From: Candidatus Marimicrobium litorale
GTDB lineage: Bacteria; Pseudomonadota; Gammaproteobacteria; Pseudomonadales; Halieaceae
Direction of reading: 5' to 3'
DNA length: 64,000 nt
Assembly: GCF_026262645.1 (NCBI RefSeq)
Contig: NZ_SHNO01000001.1
Coordinates: 186,001-250,000 of the forward strand
Within the stretch, counting starts at the first letter, position 1, and each line of letters begins with the position of its first letter. A model generated the notes under the pieces. It was not told the DNA's origin. It saw only the letters and a list, made by a program, of their open reading frames with translations, and did no database searches. This document shows positions 26,170-35,091 of the stretch, piece after piece. A program made the position numbers and the translations under genes.

Positions 26170-27303
26170 ATGACGGAACGTAGCTACTTCATACGTATTT
26201 TACAATTTATCTTCATAACGACGATGGTCGTTGTGTCGATTAACTACTTTATTGATCCTTTTGGGATAACGGGTGCGCCAAGACTGCCAGGGCTAAATGA
26301 GTATAAAGTCGATATAGGCGGTCGGGTGCGACTGATGAAAAAGTACAGTCCACTGATGTCGCAGCATAACGCACTGGTAGTGGGCAATGCCCGCAGCGAA
26401 ATCGGCATAAATCCGGCGCACCATTGTTTTGCAAACAGTGGCATGGTCGTTTACAACATGGGGTTGCCGGGGGCGAAAGTGCGCGATCAGGTGAGCTACG
26501 CTGCTAATGTAATGAATCATCAGCCTGTGAAAGCAGTTTTCCTTAGTCTTGATTTTACGGATTTTATCTTTACACGAAGAAAAATCGGACGCTCTGGCTT
26601 AAAAACGCTAGGAGAGCACCAAGAAAAGGGGTTCAAGTACAGAGCCGACGGTGAGGATAACCCAGCTTACCTGTCTGGTCTTGCGTTGGATTACTACAGT
26701 GCCTTGTTTTCACTTGATGCATTGGTTTCATCTTTCAGGACGGTAGCGTTACAGGGGACGTTTGCGTCAGATCGCACTGCAGCGGGGTTTAATCCGGCGC
26801 GTGATTATAATGGAGTCGTGCAAGTAGAGGGTTCGAGTGCATTATTCGATCAGAAAATGAAAGATCTACGAGAGCACTTCGCGGTGCCTTGGTATCTGGT
26901 CGATAGTGAGGGAAGAATGGATTCGGCGTTTGATGAGATTCGTTATTTCCTCGACCTGGCGAGGCAGAAGCAGGTCCGTGTATACCTGTTCATAAATCCG
27001 CTCCACGAGGTTTTTTGGACCCTACTGGGTGATCGTGGCTTAACGTCTCTGAATGAGGTCTGGCTGGAGGAAATACAGGAGCTGGTCGAAGGCTACCCGA
27101 GGGACACGGTGACACTGTGGGACTTCTCGGGCGACTCACCCTATATCCATGAACCTGTGCCCGCTCCAAGTATCAAAACGGGGCCACTAAAGTGGTTCTG
27201 GGAGCCTTCCCACTACAGGGAGGAATTGGGTGGTTTGATGATAGAGACCATGCTCTCAGAGCGTTGTGGGACCGACGAAGCCTTTGGCCAAAAGCGTTAT
27301 TAA
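26170..27303 (+). CDS. Membrane-anchored SGNH-like partner of the MBOAT acyltransferase
   Basis: A 377-residue protein with one N-terminal membrane segment (about residues 8-28) and a periplasmic body. The region around VVGNARSEIGINP near 75-87 resembles the block I of SGNH-like glycan acyltransferases, with Ala-Arg in place of Gly-Asp-Ser, and LSLDFTDF lies near 125-132. The start is 1 bp after the MBOAT stop. By analogy with AlgI-AlgJ/AlgX or PatA-PatB pairs it probably finishes O-acylation of the polysaccharide in the periplasm. The pairing is solid; the enzymatic role is inferred and the classic Ser is not obvious. Confidence 0.62.
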   Translation: MTERSYFIRILQFIFITTMVVVSINYFIDPFGITGAPRLPGLNEYKVDIGGRVRLMKKYSPLMSQHNALVVGNARSEIGINPAHHCFANSGMVVYNMGLPGAKVRDQVSYAANVMNHQPVKAVFLSLDFTDFIFTRRKIGRSGLKTLGEHQEKGFKYRADGEDNPAYLSGLALDYYSALFSLDALVSSFRTVALQGTFASDRTAAGFNPARDYNGVVQVEGSSALFDQKMKDLREHFAVPWYLVDSEGRMDSAFDEIRYFLDLARQKQVRVYLFINPLHEVFWTLLGDRGLTSLNEVWLEEIQELVEGYPRDTVTLWDFSGDSPYIHEPVPAPSIKTGPLKWFWEPSHYREELGGLMIETMLSERCGTDEAFGQKRY

Positions 27304-27322
27304 TGCGCACAACGCGGCGTCG

Positions 27323-28552
27323 TTAGCCCCTATGTGCAAGCAGTGCTTGAACGTCTGCGAGGATGGATAGCGGGGCAATTTTTCTTCCCGTTACTCCTGC
27401 CGCCTCACCGGCCTCTGCGTCCTTTTCCGCGTCACCCAGCATAAAACTGTGCTCGAGCAGAGGGTTCCACTGTTCTATCAGGCTGTTCAGCATGCCCGCT
27501 GCCGGTTTACGGCAGTCACAAAGTATGGCGAGTCCTTCGACACTTCCCTCGGGGTGGTGCGGACAAAAACGCAAATCGTCAAAATGTGCACCGTCTCTTG
27601 CCAGTTCATTCTGCATCCACTGGTGCAGCGTATTAACCGCTGCAGCGTCGTAATAGCCTCGCGCTAGTCCCGCCTGGTTGGTCACAATAAACACGAGATA
27701 CCCGGCATCATTTAATTGCTTGATGGCTGCTCTGGCACCCTCAATCCAGCGAAAATCTTCAATCCTGTGCGTGTAACCGTCGTCGTGGTTCAGCGTTCCG
27801 TCTCTGTCGAGAAAAGCGGCGGGTTTCCGCAGACGCTCAGTCAGTGCCTCACGTGCTTTAGCCAGGTCCTCTGGGATACCTATATCAATAAAGAAACCCT
27901 CGTAGGTGCGACCGATCAGGTGTCCTTCCTTTACGAGTCTGGGGAACACTGCTTGTTCCAGCGAGCATGGCGTCTCGACGATATAGTCCAATACCTTTTT
28001 TCTGAGCCAGTACACGCCGCTGTTGATCAGTCCCGATCGAGCTGCCTTCGGTTTCTCCCTGAACGCGCTAATGGTTGCATCCTGCAATTCGACGAAGCCA
28101 TAGCGAGTTGCATTTTCCACGGGCAGCAGCGCGATGCGGCCCAGCCAGTCGAGAGGCTCGTTTTCGCGCGCGCAGTTGCACAGATCCAGATAATTGAAGT
28201 CGAAAATAGAATCCCCATTTAGCAAGAGAAACTCGTCGTGCAGATAATCCTTCGCAAATTTCAGCGCGCCACCAGTGCCTAGGGGAGAGGGTTCTACCAG
28301 AACTTCGATGGAGGCGCCGAGTTCCTCCTCGAAACAGGAGTTGCCGTGGTAGAGCTCCTGAACGACTTTTGCCTGGTGGCCTGCCAGCAACACAAATGAT
28401 TCAAAGCCGAAACGCCTGAGATTGAGCATGACGTGTTCGACAAACGGCCGACCGCATACCTCCAGTAAAGGCTTGGGCGTGGACTTAACAGCGTCGCCCA
28501 GGCGCGTTCCCTTGCCGCCAATGAGAATGGCGGCTTGTTTCACAGATTCCAT
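27323..28552 (-). CDS. hddC-gmhB: HddC-GmhB fusion: heptose-1-phosphate guanylyltransferase / heptose-1,7-bisphosphate phosphatase
   Basis: A 409-residue bifunctional protein. Residues 1 to about 230 are a sugar-phosphate nucleotidyltransferase with the GGKGTRLG pyrophosphorylase signature and a STPKPLLEV motif. Residues 230-409 are a HAD-type histidinol-phosphatase/GmhB domain with FLDRDGTLNHDDGY carrying the catalytic Asp pair, TNQAG, and a Cys/His zinc site (CPHHP ... CDCRKP). Together with gmhA (32127) and hddA (31114) it completes GDP-D-glycero-alpha-D-manno-heptose synthesis. The order of domains, transferase first, is noteworthy. It is divergent from the next gene. Confidence 0.88.
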   Translation of the reverse strand: MESVKQAAILIGGKGTRLGDAVKSTPKPLLEVCGRPFVEHVMLNLRRFGFESFVLLAGHQAKVVQELYHGNSCFEEELGASIEVLVEPSPLGTGGALKFAKDYLHDEFLLLNGDSIFDFNYLDLCNCARENEPLDWLGRIALLPVENATRYGFVELQDATISAFREKPKAARSGLINSGVYWLRKKVLDYIVETPCSLEQAVFPRLVKEGHLIGRTYEGFFIDIGIPEDLAKAREALTERLRKPAAFLDRDGTLNHDDGYTHRIEDFRWIEGARAAIKQLNDAGYLVFIVTNQAGLARGYYDAAAVNTLHQWMQNELARDGAHFDDLRFCPHHPEGSVEGLAILCDCRKPAAGMLNSLIEQWNPLLEHSFMLGDAEKDAEAGEAAGVTGRKIAPLSILADVQALLAHRG

Positions 28553-28685
28553 AAAAATATATCGCCCGCCGCCCCTAAGCGCTTTATCTATGCGTGTTTG
28601 CCCTTTACTATCAGTGGTTCAATATAACTGCGCCCCGAGGGCGGAGCAAGGCGTACCTCCTGAGGCAGTCAGTTAATATCGCATA

Positions 28686-29894
28686 ATGAAAAAATTGCTC
28701 TATCTCGTTCATCGTTTGCCCTATCCCCCTAATAAGGGCGACAAGATTTCTTCCAATAATATGCTCAATTATTTTTCCGCCCGTTGGCGCGTACACCTGG
28801 GCACTTTCGTGGATGATCCCGAAGACTGGCAATATGTTGATTTAGTGAGCAGTAAATGCGAGGACTGCTGTATCGTCAATTTGCCCGGCTGGCGTCGACT
28901 CACCGGCAGTTTTTCTGGTCTGGTCACCGGTCAGGCTCTCAGCCTCAGTTACTACGGCAATCGCGAGTTACAAGACTGGGTGCGGACAACCATAGAGCAT
29001 GAGTGTCCGGACGCGGTGCTTGTATTCAGTGGTGTAATGGGACGTTTTGTTCGCGACTTATTGCCAGCTCATGTGCCGGTGATATTCGATGCCGAGGATG
29101 TGGATAGCGAAAAGTGGCGTAGTTATGGCGATTCCGCGCGCTGGCCGCTGTCATGGTTATACCGGCGTGAGGCGGATAAACTCCTTGCCTACGAGCGAAA
29201 AATGGCTGCTTCGACCAGTGTCACCCTGTTTGTATCGGAAGAGGAGGCAGACTTGTTTAAAACTCTCGCACCCGAGAGTGCGGACAAGACCCATTTCCGT
29301 ACGCAGGGGGTAGATAGTGTTTACTTTGACCCTTCGGTTGAGCTGGATAATCCCTATGAGGAAGGGCAAAGGGTGCTGGTGTTTACTGGAGCCATGGACT
29401 ATCGGCCCAATATCGAGGCTGTTACGTGGTTCTGTGACAATGTGTTCAACACTATTCGAGAGAAGGAGCCGAGCTTTCTATTTTGTATTGTCGGCATGAA
29501 GCCCACAGACGAGGTTCGACAACTGGATAATATCCCTGGCGTACGAGTGACCGGCGGCGTGCCGGATGTGCGTCCCTATCTCAGTCACGCGCTGGCAGCC
29601 TGTCTGCCCTTGCAGCTGGCACGAGGGATACAGAATAAGGCGCTGGAGGCGATGGCCATGTCACTGCCCGTTCTGGCGACAGACGATGCACTGGTGGGTA
29701 TTATCGATCACCCGGGGGTGCTGTCCCATGTGGCTAACAGCGCAGACGAAATGTCGCGGCTTGCCCTGACTATTTTGTCGAGGCCACGGCAGGCCAATAC
29801 GGCAGGTAGGGCCTGCGTGCAGGAACACTATAACTGGGATACGAACCTGAAGCGGATGGAGTCATTTCTGCTCAGGGAGGAAGACGTTCACTGA
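28686..29894 (+). CDS. XrtA/PEP-CTERM-associated GT4 glycosyltransferase (TIGR03087-like)
   Basis: A 402-residue GT-B enzyme. The N-terminus LVHRLPYPPNKGDKISS matches the TIGR03087 sugar transferase of exosortase A loci. The C-terminal half has VFTGAMDYRPNIEAV and a donor site with LARGIQNKALEAMAM. It is divergent from the HddC-GmhB gene across 133 bp, which must contain its promoter. Its stop shares a base with the next start (TGATG), so it is translationally coupled to the following glycosyltransferase. Confidence 0.88.
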   Translation: MKKLLYLVHRLPYPPNKGDKISSNNMLNYFSARWRVHLGTFVDDPEDWQYVDLVSSKCEDCCIVNLPGWRRLTGSFSGLVTGQALSLSYYGNRELQDWVRTTIEHECPDAVLVFSGVMGRFVRDLLPAHVPVIFDAEDVDSEKWRSYGDSARWPLSWLYRREADKLLAYERKMAASTSVTLFVSEEEADLFKTLAPESADKTHFRTQGVDSVYFDPSVELDNPYEEGQRVLVFTGAMDYRPNIEAVTWFCDNVFNTIREKEPSFLFCIVGMKPTDEVRQLDNIPGVRVTGGVPDVRPYLSHALAACLPLQLARGIQNKALEAMAMSLPVLATDDALVGIIDHPGVLSHVANSADEMSRLALTILSRPRQANTAGRACVQEHYNWDTNLKRMESFLLREEDVH

Positions 29895-31114
29895 TGCACG
29901 TGCTGCATGTACTCGATCATTCTATTCCACTGCAAAGTGGCTACACGTTTCGTACCCGTGCGATTCTCAAAGAACAGCGGGCACTGGGCTGGCGGACTAG
30001 TCAGATAACCAGTCCAAAGCATAACCCTGGAGAAAATCCTCCGGCAATGGAGGAGGTCGACGGCATTCGCTTTTACCGTTGCCTGGAATCCCGTAGTCTG
30101 GTTTCTCGTCTACCTGTATTGGGGCAATGGTCGGTCATTCAGGTGTTAACCAAGCGCCTGATTGAGGTGGCCCGCGAGCTGCAACCTGATGTTATCCATG
30201 CTCACTCGCCGGCCTTGAACGGGGTAGCGGCGATCCGGGCCGGCCAGGCGCTGGGCATTCCCGTGGTGTATGAAGTGCGAGGATTCTGGGAGGATGCCGC
30301 GGTTAGCCACGGCACGAGTTCGGAGGGTGGCTTGCGCTATCGACTGACTCGCGCGATGGAGACTTGGGTACTGCGGCGTGCCGATGCGGTGACTTGTATC
30401 TGCGAGGGTATACTTCAAGATCTCGTCTCGCGAAGCATTCCCAGGGAGAAGATAACGATCGTGCCCAATGCGGTTGATGCCAGTCGCTTTCAGCCGCTGG
30501 AAAAACGGGATCCAATATTGGAGCGGGAGCTCAGTCTCGAAGGTAAGAAAGTGGTTGCATTCATAGGCTCTTTTTACGATTACGAGGGTTTGGATCTTCT
30601 CGTTGACGCCATGCCGGATCTGCTGGTGGCGCGGCCGGATATTCGTCTTTTACTGGTTGGCGGTGGTCAGGTCGCGGATGCGATCTCGACCAGGGTGGCT
30701 GAACTCGGTTTATCGGAGAAAGTGATCATGACCGGCCGTGTGCCTCACGAGACCGTGGAGGGATATTATTCCTGCACGGACATTCTTGTCTATCCGCGTA
30801 AGTCCATGCGCCTGACTGAGTTGGTGACGCCTCTCAAGCCACTTGAGGCTATGGCGCAAAAAAGTATGTTCCTCGCATCCGACGTGGGTGGACACAAGGA
30901 GCTTGTCAGAGACGGAGTCAATGGGACGCTATTTCGGGCGGATGACCGAAATGATCTGGTAGACTGCTTGCTCAGGTTGATGGAGCAGGAGAGCCGCTGG
31001 CCATCCATTCGCGCTGCGGGAAGGGAATTTGTGGAAAACGAACGTAACTGGGTGAATAGCGTAGCTAACCTTAAGGCGGTATACAGTCGCCTGGCGCCGG
31101 GGGCATCCCTGTAA
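29894..31114 (+). CDS. Exosortase A-associated GT4 glycosyltransferase (TIGR04063-like)
   Basis: A 406-residue GT-B enzyme of family GT4. The N-terminus MHVLHVLDHSIPLQSGYTFR is the hallmark of TIGR04063. Later motifs include VYEVRGFWED, VGSFYDYEGLD-like nucleotide-binding region (FIGSFYDYEG), and PLKPLEAMAQ at the donor site. It shares one base with the upstream stop (TGATG), and its own stop overlaps the heptose kinase start (TAATG), so four genes from 28686 to 32729 form a tight operon. Confidence 0.9.
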   Translation: MHVLHVLDHSIPLQSGYTFRTRAILKEQRALGWRTSQITSPKHNPGENPPAMEEVDGIRFYRCLESRSLVSRLPVLGQWSVIQVLTKRLIEVARELQPDVIHAHSPALNGVAAIRAGQALGIPVVYEVRGFWEDAAVSHGTSSEGGLRYRLTRAMETWVLRRADAVTCICEGILQDLVSRSIPREKITIVPNAVDASRFQPLEKRDPILERELSLEGKKVVAFIGSFYDYEGLDLLVDAMPDLLVARPDIRLLLVGGGQVADAISTRVAELGLSEKVIMTGRVPHETVEGYYSCTDILVYPRKSMRLTELVTPLKPLEAMAQKSMFLASDVGGHKELVRDGVNGTLFRADDRNDLVDCLLRLMEQESRWPSIRAAGREFVENERNWVNSVANLKAVYSRLAPGASL

Positions 31115-32145
31115 TGTTGATTCGTTCCAAGGCACCATTGCGATTGGGTCTCGCTGGCGGGGGCAGCGATGTTGCACCCTACTGTGATCTATACGGTGGA
31201 GCGGTGCTCAACGCATCTATCAGTCTGAGTTCATTTTGTACCATAGAGCCAACGAAGGACGACGCTGTAAGCTTTGTTGCAAAGGATCGGGGCGAGGTGT
31301 TCAATGCCCCGTCGGCTCAGGTCTACGATTACGATGGTGTGCTTGATTTGCATAAGGGCGTTTATAACCGGGTTGTGAGAGATTTCAACCACGGTGAGCC
31401 GTTATCACTGAATATCACCACCTGGTCTGACGCGCCTGCCGGTTCTGGCCTCGGGTCTTCATCAACCATGGTAGTTGCAATACTGACGGCTTTTGCAGAG
31501 CTGCTGCGTCTTCCCCTCGGAGAATACGATCTCGCTCATCTCGCTTTCGAAATTGAGCGGGAGGATATCGGCTTGCGTGGCGGTGCGCAGGATCAGTACG
31601 CGGCAACTTTTGGGGGAGTAAATTTTATGGAGTTCCACGAGCGCAACAGGGTTATCGTGAACCCGCTGCGGGTAAAACAGTGGATCCTTAGCGAGCTCGA
31701 AGCGTCATCCGTACTTTACTATACGGGTGTTTCACGCTCCTCCGACATGATTATCGCGCAGCAGATTGAGAGCTATAAATCGGGCACTGGAAAATCGGTA
31801 GAGGCAGTGCACCAGCTAAAGCGTGACGCGGTCGCGATGAAAGAGGCTCTCCTGCGTGGAAACATCCGTCGCTTCGGAGAAATCCTCGGCAGCAGTTGGG
31901 AGACCAAGCGCAACGTCGCGGATCAAATCAGTAATCCTGAAATTGAGGAAATCATGACAGCAGCCCGTGAGGCTGGTGCATGGGCTGGCAAGGTATCGGG
32001 TGCAGGTGGAGGCGGGTATATTGTTTTCATCGTCGACCCGGTCGATCGCGTTCAACTGGTAGGCGCCTTAAACGAGCTGGGAGGAGACGTTGTTTCGTTC
32101 CGCTTTGAACCCCACGGAGCATCCGCATGGACAGTCCCGACCTGA
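31114..32145 (+). CDS. hddA: D-glycero-alpha-D-manno-heptose 7-phosphate kinase (GHMP kinase)
   Basis: A 343-residue GHMP-family kinase. The N-terminal substrate region is [14 protein letters not shown], the ATP-binding phosphate loop is [11 protein letters not shown] near residues 108-118, and the third GHMP motif is VSGAGGGGY near 303-311. These fit HddA, which makes the 1,7-bisphosphate of D-glycero-D-manno-heptose from the product of GmhA. The gene is coupled to the glycosyltransferase upstream and overlaps gmhA by 19 bp downstream. The isomerase neighbour and the fused phosphatase/guanylyltransferase make this assignment much firmer than for an isolated GHMP kinase. Confidence 0.9.
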   Translation: MLIRSKAPLRLGLAGGGSDVAPYCDLYGGAVLNASISLSSFCTIEPTKDDAVSFVAKDRGEVFNAPSAQVYDYDGVLDLHKGVYNRVVRDFNHGEPLSLNITTWSDAPAGSGLGSSSTMVVAILTAFAELLRLPLGEYDLAHLAFEIEREDIGLRGGAQDQYAATFGGVNFMEFHERNRVIVNPLRVKQWILSELEASSVLYYTGVSRSSDMIIAQQIESYKSGTGKSVEAVHQLKRDAVAMKEALLRGNIRRFGEILGSSWETKRNVADQISNPEIEEIMTAAREAGAWAGKVSGAGGGGYIVFIVDPVDRVQLVGALNELGGDVVSFRFEPHGASAWTVPT

Positions 32146-32729
32146 GATACGTTGTCGAAGAATTTCAGTCTTCTGTTGCCGTCAAGCAGCGCATACTGGA
32201 GGATTCTGCGTTTACCGAGCAGGTCTTACATATGGGGCAGTTGCTAATCGAGCGCTACAGGGGCGGTAATAAATTACTGATCGGCGGCAACGGCGGAAGT
32301 GCTGCGGACGCACAGCATATCGCCGCCGAATTCGTAAGCCGTTTCAATTTCGATCGCCCGGGCTTGCCCGCACTGGCACTGACCACCGATACGTCCATAC
32401 TCACGGCGGTGGGCAACGACTATGGATATGACCAATTGTTCCGTCGCCAGCTGGAGGCGAATGGGGTAGCGGGAGATGTCTTTCTGGGCATTTCGACCTC
32501 AGGCAATAGCCCCAATATTCTGCAGGCCCTGGAAGCAGCTGCTGAAAAGGGGGTTACCACGTTCGGGATGACAGGCGAGTCGGGTGGTGCCATGCGCGAG
32601 CTTTGCGATTATTGCCTGTGTGTGCCCAGTGCCGAGACTCCGCGGATACAGGAGGTCCATATCCTGATTGGGCATACGCTGTGTGCCATGGTCGAGTTAG
32701 CACTGTTTGCTGATCTGCAGCCTCAATAG
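32127..32729 (+). CDS. gmhA: Sedoheptulose 7-phosphate isomerase
   Basis: A 200-residue SIS-domain protein, the normal size for GmhA. It shows [20 protein letters not shown] around residues 52-71, a [13 protein letters not shown] stretch, and the phosphosugar-binding [10 protein letters not shown] motif near 120-129. GmhA converts sedoheptulose 7-phosphate to D-glycero-D-manno-heptose 7-phosphate, the first step of the nucleotide-heptose pathway. It overlaps hddA by 19 bp. This may be a dedicated copy for exopolysaccharide rather than the LPS-core gene. Confidence 0.92.
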   Translation: MDSPDLRYVVEEFQSSVAVKQRILEDSAFTEQVLHMGQLLIERYRGGNKLLIGGNGGSAADAQHIAAEFVSRFNFDRPGLPALALTTDTSILTAVGNDYGYDQLFRRQLEANGVAGDVFLGISTSGNSPNILQALEAAAEKGVTTFGMTGESGGAMRELCDYCLCVPSAETPRIQEVHILIGHTLCAMVELALFADLQPQ

Positions 32730-33341
32730 CACACTTGCGACGTTCAGTCCCGGGCGTCAAATTACTGTAGACCGGCCTGTGCCGCTAATCGTCCTGAAGT
32801 AGTGTGCTGTGGCCATGCGGTCAGAGTCGTGTTGAACCACCATGGTGTTGCTCAGAAAATTTTATCGGTCAGGTTTTGTTCGTTGCTTTGGAATAGGCGA
32901 GCGAGGCCCTCGCTGACTAATCACGGGTAAGACTTTGGCATGACGTTGCCTCCGGGTGCGGGATCAAAGGTCTGTACAGGCTCTCACGCCTGACGCCCTC
33001 CGGGAGAAATTTGCTTCCCTGCTGTTACAGGGCGGTTTGGGTGTTTTTATCACGGGCGATTGATTACGCCGCCGTTGTGCTGTTACCAGTAATGCTGATA
33101 GGGTATAACGCAAAAGGACTTAACAATAATCTTGAAATAGGCTTCATCCTATACGAAGCTACCTTGTGTCGCGGGTTGCTGTCCGGCGTGTCGTGTCCGG
33201 CGTGACCGGGTTTATATTGATTTGAGGCGACCGTCTGATTATATTTATGGGTAGGGTCCCCGCCTTGCCACGATAAACGATGGCGGGAAAAGTAGGCGGA
33301 TTCAAAGTGACGAGCCGCCGCCGAGTCAATGGAGACGCAGT
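32730..33341 (+). other. Intergenic region after the heptose operon
   Basis: A gap of about 610 bp. A 64-codon frame at 33011-33205 shows no recognisable domain and no ribosome site, so it is not called. A TGGCATGACGTTGC stretch at 32937-32950 resembles a sigma-54 promoter but has spacing 9, not 10. A weaker candidate with spacing 10 is listed at 33255. Short direct repeats of GTCCGGCGT occur near 33181-33201. No clear terminator was seen. Confidence 0.5.
33255..33268 (+). promoter_or_regulatory. Weak candidate sigma-54 promoter
   Basis: GG at 33255-33256, ten bases, then GC at 33267-33268, with TTGC at the -12 element but a poor -24 element (no CAC after GG). It lies 74 bp before the small Cys-rich membrane protein gene. 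Listed only as a weak match. Confidence 0.22.
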
Positions 33342-33755
33342 ATGCAGGCTGCAATCGTACTCGTGGCGCTACTCTTGATAATAGGCGTCCTCGTTAGCTT
33401 ATTCTTTCCCTCTGGAAATGAAAGAGAAAAAGATGGCGGCCGTGACAGGCGAGCCGGATACTGCGAATCGGGCGCTTTTCACGCTGTATCTATCCGGCCG
33501 TCAGGGGAGAGTTGCGCTTCGATCCATGCGATGAAGATGCAGCGTTTTCTGAGTGAAGAGGCGCCCGGCTTACCGTTAGAGAATTGTTGTGCTGCTGAAT
33601 GCCAATGCAAGTATGTTCATCACGTCGATCGGCGTAGCGATTCCAGAGACCGCCGTTTTGCGCGCGCGAGTTCCGCCAATGAGTTGGAATTCTGGAGCCA
33701 GCGCAACCGCCGCATTAGCAGCGGTCGTCGACAAGCGGACTTCCTCTCTGCGTGA
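33342..33755 (+). CDS. Small membrane-anchored Cys/Arg-rich conserved hypothetical protein
   Basis: A 137-residue protein with a single N-terminal hydrophobic segment (about residues 3-24) and a very basic soluble tail. A GGAG sequence lies about ten bases before the ATG. Residues 69-100 hold RFLSEEAPGLPL, a Cys cluster of the form CCxxECxCxYxHH and a DRRSDSRDRR run; from memory this layout recurs in unrelated gammaproteobacterial hypothetical proteins. The Cys/His cluster could bind metal. No function can be assigned. It lies between the heptose operon and a GT4 gene and may be unrelated to both. Confidence 0.6.
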   Translation: MQAAIVLVALLLIIGVLVSLFFPSGNEREKDGGRDRRAGYCESGAFHAVSIRPSGESCASIHAMKMQRFLSEEAPGLPLENCCAAECQCKYVHHVDRRSDSRDRRFARASSANELEFWSQRNRRISSGRRQADFLSA

Positions 33756-33854
33756 TAACCGACAACGGCTAACCTGCAGCGCTTCTGCGCGGCAGTGCTG
33801 CGTTTGGTGTCTCGTGCCGTGCGGCTGTCAAGGCCGCTGCCTGCCTGGGCTGTC

Positions 33855-35057
33855 ATGAGACGCAGCATTCTCGTATTCAGTTCCCTTTTCCCCAGCGCAG
33901 CAGCTCCGGGAAACGGTTTGTTTGTGCGCGAGCGTATGTTCAGAGTGGCTGATAATGCGCATGTGGACATGGTAGTGGTGTCTCCCACCCCCTGGTTTCC
34001 TGGGCAGGGTATCATTCGCAGGTTCAAGAAGGACTATCGACCCCAACCGCGTGTGATGGATATACAGCATGGTATTACGGTGCACTCCCCGCGTTTTTTG
34101 GCTTTTCCTGGGATATTGAGAAACCTCGACGCGGTTATGATGTACCTGTTCTGTATTGGCCTGGTCCGGAAGCTGGTGCGGGAACACGGTATCGAGATTA
34201 TCGATAGCCATTTCACCTATCCGGACGGCCTTGCCGCGACCTGGTTAGCTCGTAAATTCGGTCTCAAATCGATTATCACCCTGCGTGGAACAGAAGTGCC
34301 CCACGCCAGAATTCCTGGCCGCGTCAGTAAATTATTGCAAGCCTGGCGACAGGCAGACCGTGTGTTTTCCGTATCAGATTCCCTGCGCCAGCACGCGATT
34401 TCGTTGGGCGCCCAGCCTGATAAATTTCGAGTGGTGGGCAATGGTATCGATACGGAAAAATTTCAGGCCCTGGACCCGGCTGATGCCCGAGAACGTCTTG
34501 GCATTGCCCGGGATGCCCGGGTGTTGGTGACAGTGGGTGGATTGGTGGAGCGCAAGGGCTTTCACCGAGTGGTGGAGTGTTTGCCCGCACTCATAAAAGA
34601 GTACCCTAATCTGGTCTATCTGTTGGTTGGCGGGGCCAATGCGGAGGGCGACTATTCAGAACATATTCGGGCGCTCGCGGAAACGCTGGAGGTGTCACAC
34701 CACCTTGTGTTTCTGGGTGCACTGGAACCGTCAGAGCTGAGCGGACCCTTGTCAGCCGCGGATATCTTTGTGCTCGCCTCGAGCAATGAAGGCTGGGCCA
34801 ATGTAATTCTGGAATCAATGGCCTGCGGTACTCCGGTGATCGCAACCGATGTGGGGGGCAACGCCGAAGTGGTCAATTCATCGAAATTGGGTAGCATCGT
34901 GCCATTTGGCGACAGACAGGCACTTACTGATTCATTGCTGGATAGTCTGCGTCTGGAGTGGCCGGTGGCGCCGCTAACGCAATATGCCCTGCAGAACCAT
35001 TGGGACACCCGTATCGAGATAATTATCGACGAATACAGTCGACTCTGTAGCGACTAA
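33855..35057 (+). CDS. GT4-family glycosyltransferase
   Basis: A 400-residue GT-B enzyme starting at the ATG 33855; an in-frame start at 33795 adds 20 residues of no similarity. The N-terminus RSILVFSSLFPSAAAPGNGLFVRER is typical of GT4 enzymes in exopolysaccharide loci. The donor half has VTVGGLVERKGFHRV, and ASSNEGWANVILESMACGTPV holds the E-x7-E type donor motif. The acceptor and sugar are unknown. It probably completes the repeat unit. Confidence 0.86.
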   Translation: MRRSILVFSSLFPSAAAPGNGLFVRERMFRVADNAHVDMVVVSPTPWFPGQGIIRRFKKDYRPQPRVMDIQHGITVHSPRFLAFPGILRNLDAVMMYLFCIGLVRKLVREHGIEIIDSHFTYPDGLAATWLARKFGLKSIITLRGTEVPHARIPGRVSKLLQAWRQADRVFSVSDSLRQHAISLGAQPDKFRVVGNGIDTEKFQALDPADARERLGIARDARVLVTVGGLVERKGFHRVVECLPALIKEYPNLVYLLVGGANAEGDYSEHIRALAETLEVSHHLVFLGALEPSELSGPLSAADIFVLASSNEGWANVILESMACGTPVIATDVGGNAEVVNSSKLGSIVPFGDRQALTDSLLDSLRLEWPVAPLTQYALQNHWDTRIEIIIDEYSRLCSD

Positions 35058-35091
35058 ACCGCGGGAGGGTGGTCGGCCAATGGTCTTGTGC

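Noticed and set aside
32935-32950. TTTGGCATGACGTTGC resembling a sigma-54 promoter
   Set aside because: Spacing between GG and GC is nine, and sigma-54 spacing is strict at ten; it is also about 400 bp from the next gene.
33011-33205. 64-codon frame after gmhA
   Set aside because: No ribosome site or recognisable feature; translation looks like chance low-complexity hydrophobic sequence.
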